Part shown: positions 43,771 through 52,905 of the stretch, piece by piece | Layout of the letters: every line of letters starts with the position of its first letter | Position numbering within the stretch: the first letter of the stretch is position 1 | Origin: K189A clade bacterium | Lineage (GTDB): Bacteria > Pseudomonadota > Gammaproteobacteria > Pseudomonadales > Azotimanducaceae | Direction of reading: 5' to 3' | NCBI GenBank assembly: GCA_902528515.1 | Contig: CABZTD010000006.1 | Coordinates: 1 to 64,000, forward strand | Length of the DNA: 64,000 nt | Notes under the pieces: generated by a model | Seen by the model: the letters and a program-made list of their open reading frames with translations, nothing else | The model's database searches: none | Told to the model about the DNA's origin: nothing | Program-made: the position numbers and the translations under genes

Positions 43771-44985
43771 GTGGAAGATCTTGTTCAATTAAGTTATTCG
43801 GTAGATACATTCTACTTTCTAGTTATGGGTGTCCTCGTGATGTTCATGGCGCCAGGTTTTGCGATGCTCGAGGCGGGCATGGTGCAAAGCAAAAACACTT
43901 CTGAGATTCTGACCAAGAACGTGGCGCTTTTTGCCATAGCTAGTGTCATGTATCTGCTGGTTGGCTACGCCATCATGTACGGTGGGGGCGGCATGCTTAT
44001 CGGCTCTGAAAATACCGTTGACGACGTACTCGCCTCTGGGGGCGATGTCTACTACTCAGCCCGTTCTGACTTCTTTTTCCAGGTGGTCTTCGTAGCGACA
44101 GCTATGTCTATCATCTCTGGTGCAGTTGCAGAAAGAATGAAATTGTGGTCATTCCTGCTGTTTGCAGTCTTCATGACCGGCGCTATCTACCCATTCCAAG
44201 GAAGCTGGAGTTGGGGTGGTGGCTGGTTATCTGATGCGGGATTCATAGATTTTGCTGGATCAGGCATTGTGCATATGTGTGGTGCAGCGGCAGCGCTTGC
44301 AGGCGTGCTGCTACTCGGACCACGTAACGGTAAGTACGGACCCAACGGCGAGATCAATCCTATTCAGGGTTCGAACATGCCGCTCGCAACGTTAGGCATG
44401 TTCATTCTTTGGTTTGGCTGGTTTGGTTTCAACGGTGGATCCGAGTTGAAGCTGAGTAACGTCGACGAGGCCAACGCTGTCGCGCAGGTGTTTGTTAATA
44501 CCAACATGGCAGCCGCAGGTGGACTGATTTCAGCGCTTCTACTGGCGCGTGTTATGTTCGGCAAGGCGGACCTCACCATGGCGTTGAACGGCGCGCTAGC
44601 TGGATTGGTGTCGATTACAGCGGAACCGCTGTCCGGTACCAATGTTGAGTCAATGTTGATCGGTGCGGTTGGTGGGGTGATCGTTGTGCTTTCAATCGTG
44701 GGCCTTGATAAAATGCGCATAGATGATCCAGTGGGTGCAATCTCAGTCCACGGTACATGCGGCATGTGGGGACTGTTGGCAGTCCTCATCACTAACGACG
44801 ACGCCACTTTGTCTGGCCAGCTGACCGGACTGGGGGCAATCTTGGGCTATACGTTTATTGCGTCTCTCCTTGTATGGTTCTTAATCAAGATGGTGTTCGG
44901 CATCCGGCTTTCAGATGAAGAGCAAGCGATGGGGGCGGACTCGGCAGAGATTGGTATTACGGCTTATCCAGAGTTTTCTAAGTAG
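43771..44985 (+). CDS. amtB: Ammonium transporter AmtB, second copy
   Basis: This 404-residue paralogue begins VEDLVQLSYSVDTFYFLVMG, aligned with MEDLIQLAYAVDTFYFLVMG of the first copy. GTG 43771, behind ATGGAGAG, is chosen for this match; an upstream ATG at 43753 adds six residues. The twin histidines in SGIVHMCGAA and SVHGTCGMWG are intact. Differences concentrate in the second and third helices (YLLVGYAIMYGGGGM), the loop PNGEINPIQGSN and the tail. The C-terminal EIGITAYPEFSK matches the first copy. Confidence 0.95.
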   Translation: MEDLVQLSYSVDTFYFLVMGVLVMFMAPGFAMLEAGMVQSKNTSEILTKNVALFAIASVMYLLVGYAIMYGGGGMLIGSENTVDDVLASGGDVYYSARSDFFFQVVFVATAMSIISGAVAERMKLWSFLLFAVFMTGAIYPFQGSWSWGGGWLSDAGFIDFAGSGIVHMCGAAAALAGVLLLGPRNGKYGPNGEINPIQGSNMPLATLGMFILWFGWFGFNGGSELKLSNVDEANAVAQVFVNTNMAAAGGLISALLLARVMFGKADLTMALNGALAGLVSITAEPLSGTNVESMLIGAVGGVIVVLSIVGLDKMRIDDPVGAISVHGTCGMWGLLAVLITNDDATLSGQLTGLGAILGYTFIASLLVWFLIKMVFGIRLSDEEQAMGADSAEIGITAYPEFSK

Positions 44986-44999
44986 TATCGATAAACCGC

Positions 45000-45010
45000 A
45001 AGGAGGTGAT
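45000..45010 (+). other. Extended Shine-Dalgarno-like sequence after the second amtB
   Basis: AAGGAGGTGAT is complementary to the conserved 3' end of 16S rRNA over 11 bases. A TTG at 45017 opens a 26-codon frame that runs through the terminator stem to TAA at 45095-45097. I do not claim that this peptide is made. Confidence 0.4.
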
Positions 45011-45024
45011 ACGCTCTTGCACTC

Positions 45025-45051
45025 AAAAAGCCGCCGAGAGGCGGCTTTTTT
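45025..45051 (+). terminator. Terminator after the second amtB
   Basis: AAAAAGCCGCC / GAGA / GGCGGCTTTTTT is a strong rho-independent terminator about 40 bases after the amtB stop. It ends the glnK-amtB-amtB transcript before thrC. Confidence 0.92.
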
Positions 45052-45129
45052 GTGTCCTGCCAAAACTTTTACTTCAATGATTCCCGCGACGGTTTAAACT
45101 TAAGAACCGAGTTCGTTCTTCGGAGCTTC

Positions 45130-46512
45130 ATGAAATACAAAAGCACCCGCGGTCAAGTATCCGGCTTAGGGTTCAGCGATGCCCTACTCATGGGCCTCGC
45201 TTCCGATGGTGGACTACTAGTTCCTGAGACAATTCCTGACGTGCGCTTAGAACTCGATTATTGGCGTAACCTGAACTTTGTCGAGCTTGCCCAAGAACTG
45301 ATACCTAAGTTTATAGACGATATTGATGCGAAAGTTCTGCGCCATCTGATTGCAGAGTCCTACGCTTCTTTCAGCCATGCGGATGTGGTGACTCTGCATG
45401 ACCTTAATGGAATATCCGTGCTTGAGCTCTTTCATGGACCTACATTGGCTTTCAAAGATGTGGCACTGCAGCTTCTGGGCAAGTTGTTTGAATACGTCCT
45501 TAGTGAAAGAGGCCAGCGCCTGAATATATTGGGCGCGACTAGTGGCGATACTGGCAGCGCGGCCATAGATGGTGTTCGCGGGCAGAAAAATATTGACATT
45601 TTTATCATGTATCCGAAGGGTCGGGTTAGTACCTTGCAAGAGTTGCAAATGACAACCGTTGCTGACGAAAACGTTCATTGCATTGAGCTCGACGGTAGTT
45701 TCGATGATTGTCAGAACATCATGAAAACGGTCTTTGCTGACGAACACTACAAGGCCAATTACCACCTTGGTGCGGTCAATTCGGTAAATTGGGCACGAAT
45801 TCTCGCGCAAATTGTTTACTACGGATACGCCAGTTTACGCAGTTCAGCAGAGGTCACCTTCTGCGTACCGACTGGGAATTTTGGCAATGTTTTTGCCGCT
45901 TATATGGCGCAGAGCATGGGGTTTCCCGTCGCCCATCTGCTGGTGGCCACGAACGACAATGATATATTAGCCCGCTTCTTCGCCACAGGTGTTTACGCAA
46001 GAGGTGAGGTTCACCAGACTCTATCACCAGCCATGGATATACAGGTCGCCAGCAATTTTGAGCGATTTTTGTATTATCACTTCGAGCAAGACAGCGACCG
46101 CTTGGTGACTTTTATGCGGGAGTTTACGGCCACTGGATCGGCTAGCATTGGCGCGCCTCCGAACTCTCGATTAATGTCTAGCGTGGCAGTGAACAAAGAA
46201 CAAACCCTGGCGGCGATGCGTGAGGTAAATCAAGAGTTTGATTACGTGTTAGACCCGCATACTGCGGTGGGTTATTACGCGGCCCGCAATAACCCAAATG
46301 TGATCGGTAAGGAAACGGAAATCGTGGTCGTTGCTACCGCTCATCCCGCCAAGTTTCCCGACGCAGTGCAGGCGGCGACGGGTTCCGAGCCCACTCACCC
46401 GACGCTCGAGGCGCTAAAGGGTCTAAAAATGCATCGCACAGCGCTGCCCTGTGACATCGATGCTGTTAAGAAGTATTTGGTTGGAAAATTGCAGATAGCT
46501 CGGGAGGCCTAG
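45130..46512 (+). CDS. thrC: Threonine synthase
   Basis: This 460-residue PLP enzyme converts O-phosphohomoserine to threonine. It has the start MKYKSTRGQVSGLGFSDALL, the PLP lysine in GPTLAFKDVALQLLG, LGATSGDTGSAAIDGVRGQK and VPTGNFGNVFAAYMAQSMG. ATG 45130 matches the family start; the frame extends upstream to 45052 but that part is not conserved-looking. The usual hom gene is not upstream. Its stop overlaps that of the convergent yigB within one CTAG. Confidence 0.96.
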   Translation: MKYKSTRGQVSGLGFSDALLMGLASDGGLLVPETIPDVRLELDYWRNLNFVELAQELIPKFIDDIDAKVLRHLIAESYASFSHADVVTLHDLNGISVLELFHGPTLAFKDVALQLLGKLFEYVLSERGQRLNILGATSGDTGSAAIDGVRGQKNIDIFIMYPKGRVSTLQELQMTTVADENVHCIELDGSFDDCQNIMKTVFADEHYKANYHLGAVNSVNWARILAQIVYYGYASLRSSAEVTFCVPTGNFGNVFAAYMAQSMGFPVAHLLVATNDNDILARFFATGVYARGEVHQTLSPAMDIQVASNFERFLYYHFEQDSDRLVTFMREFTATGSASIGAPPNSRLMSSVAVNKEQTLAAMREVNQEFDYVLDPHTAVGYYAARNNPNVIGKETEIVVVATAHPAKFPDAVQAATGSEPTHPTLEALKGLKMHRTALPCDIDAVKKYLVGKLQIAREA

Positions 46513-47246
46513 CCCAGAGAGGCATGAGACAAATTTAGTCGGGTGACGATGTCAGGTATTTGTGCCAACTCTCTTGCTTCGGCGGTGGGTTGATGGGGGG
46601 TATTGTTGGCTGCTTGCCCCTCATAGTTAAACCAAATCGAGTGCATGCCAGCCCGATTGGCACCTAAGATATCGTCTGATAGATGGTCACCAATGTGCAC
46701 GGCTCGTTTTGGCACTACTCCTGCTTTGCTAAGGACCGTGGTGAACATCTGTTGGTCAGGTTTACTTGCGCCTACGTCGGCGCTGCTTACGGCGCCGGAA
46801 AAAAAGCGGCCGATACCCACGCGGTCAATATCTGCATTGCCATTAGTTAAGGCAAATAGCGCGTAGCGCTGGCTCAAAATTTCCAGGGTCTCGATCGCAT
46901 TGGGATAGAACACAACATCGTTGCGAGCAGCAAAAAAAATCTCGAATGCGCGTATTGCGTTCTCTTTAGCGTGTGTCGGAGCCATATTGGCTTCCATCAT
47001 GCAATGGCGCAACACTTCGGTTCGCAGAAATGACAGGTCGTGCCGTTTTTTTGCATGGGTGGCAAGTATGTGTTCGCGGATGACGCTCACTCGCTCTGAA
47101 GCATAGATTCCAAGTGCGGCGGGGGTGTGCTCTGCCATCCAGTCGCGCAAAAGCCTCTCCGCACCCATGATGGTTTGGGTCACATCCCATAAGGTATTGT
47201 CGAGATCGAAGGTTACCAGGTCGATGCTGGGACTTTGCTTGTTCAT
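46509..47246 (-). CDS. yigB: HAD-superfamily phosphatase YigB-like
   Basis: This 245-residue hydrolase has the four HAD motifs: DLVTFDLDNTLWD, LFALTNGNAD, the lysine in GASKPDQQMF, and HIGDHLSDDILGANRAG. In E. coli yigB follows xerC and encodes an FMN phosphatase; the same order here supports the name. ATG 47246 begins four bases after the xerC stop. The longer upstream frame overlaps xerC and is not part of it. Confidence 0.87.
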   Translation of the reverse strand: MNKQSPSIDLVTFDLDNTLWDVTQTIMGAERLLRDWMAEHTPAALGIYASERVSVIREHILATHAKKRHDLSFLRTEVLRHCMMEANMAPTHAKENAIRAFEIFFAARNDVVFYPNAIETLEILSQRYALFALTNGNADIDRVGIGRFFSGAVSSADVGASKPDQQMFTTVLSKAGVVPKRAVHIGDHLSDDILGANRAGMHSIWFNYEGQAANNTPHQPTAEARELAQIPDIVTRLNLSHASLG

Positions 47247-47250
47247 GTTT

Positions 47251-48183
47251 TTAAGGAGCGTCCGGATTATCTTCAGTAGCGGAGGCTCGATCCGCCTGAT
47301 TTTTTTGCGCCCTCGGATGCGCGCTGTCATATACCTGGGCAAGATGCTGAAAGTTGAGATGCGTATAGATCTGGGTGGTCGCAATGTCCCTATGCCCCAG
47401 CAGCTCTTGAATGCCACGCAGGTCACCAGATGACTCGAGCAAGTGGGTGGCGTAGGTATGGCGAAGCATATGCGGATGCAGGCTGTTGTCGCCTAGCTGA
47501 GCCATAGCGATTTTTTTCAGACGATTTTGTATTGTGCGAGGAGAAATATTCTTGCCATTGCGTCCGGGAAACAGCCACTCATTGCCCCGGGATTCCAATA
47601 TTTGAGTCCATTGCCTTAGGGCAGATATGCACTGCCGACCGAGGGGCACACGGCGCTCCTTGCGACCCTTGCCGAGCACTTGAACAATGCCCCGAACGGT
47701 ATCGAGGTCGTTTAATTTTAAATTCGCAAGCTCACTTAGCCGAAGACCGCTGCCGTAAAAGAGTTCCAGGAGCACCTTATCGCGTAGCGATTGTCGGTCA
47801 TTGCCTGTTAGGTTCAGGAGCTGGGCGGCCTGATCTGTATCTAACACTTTAGGCAAACGTCTCTTTGCCCTTGGCCCGACAGCCGCTGCTGCGGGGTTTG
47901 CTTTAACTCTGCCTTGTGTCAGCAAAAAGTTGTAGAAGCTGCGTATTGACGAAAGGTAGCGTGAAATGCTGCTGTTGCCCAGGCCGTGGCGTTTCAAGTG
48001 TGCCATAAAGCGCAGGATATCCTGTGCATTGGCGTCAGCTGGGTTCCGTCCAAAAAACTCGATAAATCTTTCAACGTCGCGACCGTAAGCCTTTAGGGTG
48101 CGCTCCGAGTAATTACGCTGCTGCAACAAGGTTAATAAGAAACGCTCTTTCCACTGTGGGCCGTTGTCATTTTGCGGACTCAT
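47251..48183 (-). CDS. xerC: Tyrosine recombinase XerC
   Basis: This 310-residue recombinase resolves chromosome dimers at dif with XerD. The catalytic residues are the arginine in YGSGLRLSELANL, the lysine in VLGKGRKERRVPL, HxxR in PHMLRHTYATHLL, the histidine in LLGHRDIATT and the nucleophilic tyrosine in QIYTHLNFQHL. The N-terminal SAM-like domain has NYSERTLKAYGRDVERF. ATG 48183 overlaps the DUF484 stop (ATGA), which fixes the start. Confidence 0.96.
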   Translation of the reverse strand: MSPQNDNGPQWKERFLLTLLQQRNYSERTLKAYGRDVERFIEFFGRNPADANAQDILRFMAHLKRHGLGNSSISRYLSSIRSFYNFLLTQGRVKANPAAAAVGPRAKRRLPKVLDTDQAAQLLNLTGNDRQSLRDKVLLELFYGSGLRLSELANLKLNDLDTVRGIVQVLGKGRKERRVPLGRQCISALRQWTQILESRGNEWLFPGRNGKNISPRTIQNRLKKIAMAQLGDNSLHPHMLRHTYATHLLESSGDLRGIQELLGHRDIATTQIYTHLNFQHLAQVYDSAHPRAQKNQADRASATEDNPDAP

Positions 48184-48875
48184 AGAATGGCGAGGCGATT
48201 CATCACTTTTGCCACGACATCGGCAATATAAGTCACGAACAGCGTGTCCATGTCCCTCGCAAACCGACCCGGATCTCGGCTCCCTATACATAGCGCGCCG
48301 CTTCCAGTGATCAATGAGAGATTTAAAATAGCTGCGCTTCCACTTTCCTCGTGATCTGAAAGGGGAAACATCTCGCTCAACTCTTCGCGCCTAAGCGTTG
48401 TACATAGCGCACTGGAGCTATTGTGGAGGTGTTGTAGCGGCATTCGTTCATTGTGGTGTTGAATATGGTCAAGGGCCAAGGCCAGTTGTGCTTTACACAA
48501 GTGAGCGCAAACAAAATCAGCTTCAAAGTCGACGAGGACATGGGTTGCAAGTACTTCGTTGAGTTCCGGCCAGCTGATCACTTCGAGTAGCGCTAAGTTC
48601 AACGAGCGCGTTTTAGCAAAAATTTCATCGTTCGAACGAGCCGCCTGTAACAGCTCGTTCATTCGCCTTCGCATTGTCATGTTTCGTTCACGCAAGATAT
48701 CTATTTGTCGCTCAATTAAGGAGACCGCCTGTCCAGACTCGTGGGGCAGGCTTAGCTCCGATAGCGCGCTGGGGTGTCGAAGAAAGAAGTCTGGCGACTG
48801 TCGCAAAAAGTTCAGCACCGCCTGATCACTTAGAGGAGTTTGGTCCTTACCGCCGGTGAACTTTTCAATAGTCAT
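48180..48875 (-). CDS. DUF484 family protein
   Basis: This 231-residue protein has the family's GAF-like build. It starts with LRQSPDFFLRHPSALSELSL and a coiled-coil LIERQIDILRERNMTMRRRM, then a domain ending SLITGSGALCIGSRDPGRF. It lies between dapF and xerC in most Pseudomonas relatives and overlaps both by four bases. No biochemical role is known to me. Co-translation with xerC suggests a link to chromosome processing, which is speculation. Confidence 0.88.
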   Translation of the reverse strand: MTIEKFTGGKDQTPLSDQAVLNFLRQSPDFFLRHPSALSELSLPHESGQAVSLIERQIDILRERNMTMRRRMNELLQAARSNDEIFAKTRSLNLALLEVISWPELNEVLATHVLVDFEADFVCAHLCKAQLALALDHIQHHNERMPLQHLHNSSSALCTTLRREELSEMFPLSDHEESGSAAILNLSLITGSGALCIGSRDPGRFARDMDTLFVTYIADVVAKVMNRLAIL

Positions 48876-49714
48876 GCTGTTCCACCTGTGCTGGTGAGCT
48901 GTCCCTGGTAGACAAATGTTGAATCCCCGGTCAGCTTGATCGGTCCGCTAGTGTTGGGCCATTCCACGCGCAGCTTTCCGCCTGGTAGCGAGACTTTGAC
49001 CCGACTGCTAAGACGACCCGAGTGTCTGCCTGCAACCACGGCTGCGCAGGCGCCACTGCCGCAAGCCAGGGTCTCTTCAGCGCCACGCTCAAAAACTCGC
49101 AACCGAATGAAACCCTCGTTGACTATGTGGCAAAAGCCGATATTCGCCCGTTCCGGAAAGGCCTCGTGGTGCGAGAGCTCGTAACCAATCTGAGCCACAT
49201 CTAGATTAATTACGTCGTCGACGAAGACGACACCATGTGGGTTGCCCATGGCAACAGGCACGATGCTGTATTCATCCTCCCCGACAGACAGTGAAATAGG
49301 TTCCCCCGGGTTCGGATGCACAAACGGCACCGCCGCGTGATCCAGACTTGGTGCTGGCATCCAGGTCTCCACGCTTCCGTCAGGTTGCTTGTTTGTGCGA
49401 ATTATGCCGCCCTTTGAATGCCAGCAGAGCTGATTTTGTCGACTCAACCCAAGACGGTGAACAAATTCCGTGACACAGCGCGTGCCGTTGCCACATTGCT
49501 GCGCTTCGCTACCGTCGGCGTTAAAGATGACATAGTCAAAGTCACAGTTTGGCGAGCTTGGAGGCTCCACGAGGAGTAGCTGGTCAAAACCAATACCGCG
49601 CTGGCGGTCGCCCCAAGCAGCCACTTGTTCAGGGTCGAGTTCTACCGAAGTCGTCACACCATCTATCACCATAAAGTCATTCCCAAGACTGTGCATTTTG
49701 GAGAAGTTGAGCAT
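48872..49714 (-). CDS. dapF: Diaminopimelate epimerase
   Basis: This 280-residue cofactor-independent epimerase converts LL- to meso-diaminopimelate. It has MLNFSKMHSLGNDFMVIDGV and the catalytic cysteine pair in QQCGNGTRC and ETLACGSGACAAVVAG. MGNPHGVVFVDD is also present. It sits 11 bases after lysA, which acts on its product, and overlaps DUF484 by four bases. Confidence 0.97.
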   Translation of the reverse strand: MLNFSKMHSLGNDFMVIDGVTTSVELDPEQVAAWGDRQRGIGFDQLLLVEPPSSPNCDFDYVIFNADGSEAQQCGNGTRCVTEFVHRLGLSRQNQLCWHSKGGIIRTNKQPDGSVETWMPAPSLDHAAVPFVHPNPGEPISLSVGEDEYSIVPVAMGNPHGVVFVDDVINLDVAQIGYELSHHEAFPERANIGFCHIVNEGFIRLRVFERGAEETLACGSGACAAVVAGRHSGRLSSRVKVSLPGGKLRVEWPNTSGPIKLTGDSTFVYQGQLTSTGGTA

Positions 49715-49725
49715 AGCTTCGGCGT

Positions 49726-51030
49726 CTATAACATTTCCGTAGTCAGCAAATCTTGTAGGCTCTCGCGTCGCCTGACAAGGCGAAAGGCCGCGCCGTCTAC
49801 GATGACCTCAGCCGCGCGAGGCCGACTGTTGTAGTTTGAGGATAGGGTAGAGCCATATGCACCAGCGCTTAACACGCACAAAAGGTCGCCTACACTTAAA
49901 GACATTTGTCGATCCTTTGCGAGCCAATCACCGGACTCGCAGATCGGACCGACGATATCCCAGGATCGCGTATTGCCATGCGTGTTTTGCTGCTTTACCG
50001 GAAGCACGCCATGCCATGCCTGGTACAGTGAAGGACGCAGTAAATCGTTCATCGCGGCGTCGACAACGGCAAAGTGCTTAACACTGGACCTTACCCCATT
50101 GCTCCTAGCATACTCGTCGCCGACCTTGAGATACTCTACCCTGGTCAACAGTACACCGGCGTTAGCCGTTAGAAAGCGCCCTGGCTCGATTGACAGCTGT
50201 AGCCCCTGGTCTCCCAAGCGCTCCTTTATTTGACGGCCCCAGGCCGTCACGTCGAAAGCGGGTTCTTCGTCATAGGTCACTCCGAAGCCCCCGCCCAGAT
50301 CTATATCTGTGAGCACGATGCCCTCATTTCTCATGGCGTTCGCTAGCGCAAGCAACTGCTCCAGTGCATCAAAAAGGGGTTGAGGATCACTAATTTGCGA
50401 ACCGATATGACAAGCGATACCCCGCACCTGGATGTGAGGATCGGCGGCGGCTAGTTGGTAAAGTGCGCGAGCATTTTCTTGTGTGATTCCGAACTTGTTT
50501 TCTCTCAAGCCAGTCGATATGTACGGATGAGTTTGTGCATCGACATCTGGATTAATGCGCAGCGCGATTGGCGCTATTTTTCCTAAAACCTTGGCGCGTT
50601 CGCTGATCCTCGATAACTCGCCTGCACTCTCGACGTTAAAACACTCAATCTCGGTTTTGAGGGCAAAGTCGATCTCCTCGGTGGATTTGCCAACGCCAGA
50701 GAAAACGACAAGGGATGGATCACCGCCAGCGGCCATTACCCGGCTCAGTTCGCCACCAGACACAATGTCAAAACCTGCGCCCAGGTCAGCAAATTGTTTG
50801 AGCACCGCGAGAGTCGAATTTGCTTTCACCGCATAGTGCAGGCGGTTCGGTAGGCCCTCGAGGGCTTCGACAAGAAGCTGATATTGACTCGCGAACATGG
50901 CAGATGAGTAAACGTAAACAGGAGTGCCAACCGCATCTGCGATGTCGGCCAGTGCTACATCCTCAATGGCAAGCTCGCCATCGACAAAGTGGGCGGCACT
51001 GGCCCGCAATAACTCAGGATTAACAGTCAA
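49726..51030 (-). CDS. lysA: Diaminopimelate decarboxylase
   Basis: This 434-residue PLP enzyme makes lysine from meso-DAP. The PLP lysine is in LHYAVKANSTLAVLKQFADL. Others are GFDIVSGGELSRVMAAG, CHIGSQISD, DLGGGFGV, EPGRFLTANAG and the cysteine-containing GPICESGDWLAKDR. The start appears to be TTG at 51030. The small lipoprotein gene (lppL/yifL) that often precedes lysA is absent; argH lies directly upstream. Confidence 0.96.
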   Translation of the reverse strand: MTVNPELLRASAAHFVDGELAIEDVALADIADAVGTPVYVYSSAMFASQYQLLVEALEGLPNRLHYAVKANSTLAVLKQFADLGAGFDIVSGGELSRVMAAGGDPSLVVFSGVGKSTEEIDFALKTEIECFNVESAGELSRISERAKVLGKIAPIALRINPDVDAQTHPYISTGLRENKFGITQENARALYQLAAADPHIQVRGIACHIGSQISDPQPLFDALEQLLALANAMRNEGIVLTDIDLGGGFGVTYDEEPAFDVTAWGRQIKERLGDQGLQLSIEPGRFLTANAGVLLTRVEYLKVGDEYARSNGVRSSVKHFAVVDAAMNDLLRPSLYQAWHGVLPVKQQNTHGNTRSWDIVGPICESGDWLAKDRQMSLSVGDLLCVLSAGAYGSTLSSNYNSRPRAAEVIVDGAAFRLVRRRESLQDLLTTEML

Positions 51031-51079
51031 CGTATTTTCCTTAATGATCGTATGACAGGTGCGCTAGAAACGTTGTAAA

Positions 51080-52489
51080 TTAAATTTGCAGCCTGGCCCG
51101 AGCGATGGCAGCTCGCACCTGAGTGGGCGCTGTGCCGCCCAAATGGTCGCGAGACGAAATAGAGCCTTGAAGTGTAAGCACCTCATAGATGTCCTGCTCA
51201 ATCACGTTCGTCTTATTACCGTTGAGTTCAGCAAGGCTCAACTCCTCCAAGGTCTTGCCCCGACTCACTGCCAGTTGTACAGCTTTTCCAACCATGTCAT
51301 GTGCATCGCGAAACGGCACGTTTTTGCGCACCAGGTAGTCAGCAAGGTCTGTGGCGGTGGTGAAACCTCGCAGTGTCGCCTGCAGCATGATGCTCTTATT
51401 CGCTGCGATGTTAGGGATCAATCCTATGAGGGCCGTCAGGCTGTTACCTAGGGTATCCACAGCGTCGAATAGGGGCTCTTTATCCTCTTGGTTGTCTTTG
51501 TTGTATGCCAAAGGTTGACTCTTCATGAGCGTTAACAGCGCTATGAGATGCCCATTAACGCGCCCGGTCTTGCCGCGAATCAATTCAGGCACATCGGGAT
51601 TTCTCTTTTGCGGCATGATGCTGGAGCCTGTACAAAAGCGGTCTGGCAATGTGATGAAATTAAACTGCTGAGACGACCAGAGTACCATTTCCTCACACCA
51701 TCGAGACATGTGGGTCAAACACAGCGCGGCGGCAGCGCAAAACTCAATTGCGAAGTCCCTGTCGCTAACGGCATCTAGGGAGTTTTCACAGACTTCATCA
51801 AATCCCAGCAGCTTTGCCACCAATATCCGATCTGGCAAATACGGTGAACCAGCCAAAGCAGCGGCACCAAGCGGCAGCTGGTTGACGCGCCTACGGCAGT
51901 CCAGCAGACGCGCGCGGTCGCGTTTGAGCATCTCGAACCAGGCCATAAGATGGTGCCCAAAAGTGATTGGCTGGGCAGCCTGCAGGTGCGTGAATCCAGG
52001 CATGACGGTGTCCGCGTTAGATTCCGCGAGATCTGCCAGTGCGTGTAAGAGTTCACTTTGTTGTGCGACTAGCTGGTCTATGGCTGTCCGCAAGTAGAGG
52101 CGGATATCTGTTGCAACTTGATCGTTGCGAGATCGTCCCGTATGGAGCTTCTTGCCGGTATCACCAACAAGCTCTATAAGCCGATGTTCGATGTTCATGT
52201 GAACATCTTCTAGATCGACCCGCCACTGCATGTCGCCGTTTTCGATTTCTGCGAGGACGGTTTTAAGGCCGAGTAGGATCTGGTCTTTTTCTGTCTGTGA
52301 TAAAACGCCAATGGTTTCCAGCATGGTGGCGTGAGCAATGGAGCCGGTGATGTCCTCTTTGTAGAGACGTCGGTCAAAGTCGATAGATGCGGTGAACACC
52401 TGTACAAATTCGTCCGTAGCCTCGCTGAAGCGTCCACGCAAAGACCCGCCTTGGTTAGCTTCGGGGCTTGGGCTGCTGGGGTTTTCCAT
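51080..52489 (-). CDS. argH: Argininosuccinate lyase
   Basis: This 469-residue lyase releases arginine and fumarate. Landmarks are [56 protein letters not shown] and the signature [13 protein letters not shown] chose ATG 52489; the frame continues to 52564 but the added 25 residues are unlike the family. Even so, about 15 nonconserved residues ([14 protein letters not shown]) precede the usual start. It is divergent from hemC, with an algR remnant between them. Confidence 0.95.
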   Translation of the reverse strand: MENPSSPSPEANQGGSLRGRFSEATDEFVQVFTASIDFDRRLYKEDITGSIAHATMLETIGVLSQTEKDQILLGLKTVLAEIENGDMQWRVDLEDVHMNIEHRLIELVGDTGKKLHTGRSRNDQVATDIRLYLRTAIDQLVAQQSELLHALADLAESNADTVMPGFTHLQAAQPITFGHHLMAWFEMLKRDRARLLDCRRRVNQLPLGAAALAGSPYLPDRILVAKLLGFDEVCENSLDAVSDRDFAIEFCAAAALCLTHMSRWCEEMVLWSSQQFNFITLPDRFCTGSSIMPQKRNPDVPELIRGKTGRVNGHLIALLTLMKSQPLAYNKDNQEDKEPLFDAVDTLGNSLTALIGLIPNIAANKSIMLQATLRGFTTATDLADYLVRKNVPFRDAHDMVGKAVQLAVSRGKTLEELSLAELNGNKTNVIEQDIYEVLTLQGSISSRDHLGGTAPTQVRAAIARARLQI

Positions 52490-52565
52490 TATAGTCGGCC
52501 TTGTTGATGGCAGATTGTCGGTCACTAGAAGTATAACAATGTCCGTCGGGTGCAGGCTGTTCATT

Positions 52566-52898
52566 TAGGCAAGTGAAGGTCTATCACGCGTATTTACAGG
52601 GGGTTGAGTTGGTAAACACCAGCGATATTCGCTATCTTAAAGTCTAGGAAAAGTATATTTCGGTGCTTCATGTCAAAGGTGAAGTGATCACCGACGAGAC
52701 ATTGGGCGAATTAAAAGACGAATTTCCAATCTTTTCTCTAGGGTTCGCCGCAATGCCTTATTGTCAACCAACCATGTCATGGGTTTTGATTAAGATGTTC
52801 AAGGCCAATTCGGTTTGCGTACGCACCTCGTGGATGAGCTCGTCGACGTGAGTTGTAGACACTTACCAGCGATCCGCAAGGTGATTCGTCGTCTATAA
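52566..52898 (+). pseudogene. algR: Eroded algR remnant (LytTR DNA-binding domain)
   Basis: There is no intact gene, but the plus strand carries a decayed LytTR domain. One frame reads VELVNTSDIRYLKV, a TAG at 52645-52647, then EKYISVLHVKG and EVITDETLGELKDEFP. A one-base deletion in the T-rich run near 52733 shifts the frame to FSRVRRNALLSTNHVMGFD. A TAA at 52791-52793 follows, then DVQGQFGL and CRHLPAIRKVIRRL before a normal stop at 52896-52898. The order matches AlgR (KYV, LDExLKxLEDEF, FxRxHRNAL, VSRRH). No receiver domain or algZ/fimS partner is left. In Pseudomonas algZ-algR precede hemC at this position. Confidence 0.85.
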
Positions 52899-52905
52899 TC
52901 GGACG

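Noticed and set aside
52663..52851. Plus-strand ORF of 62 codons between argH and hemC, as a real small gene
   Set aside because: Its first part is the algR LytTR remnant and the rest is the wrong frame after a deletion, so it is a by-product of the pseudogene.
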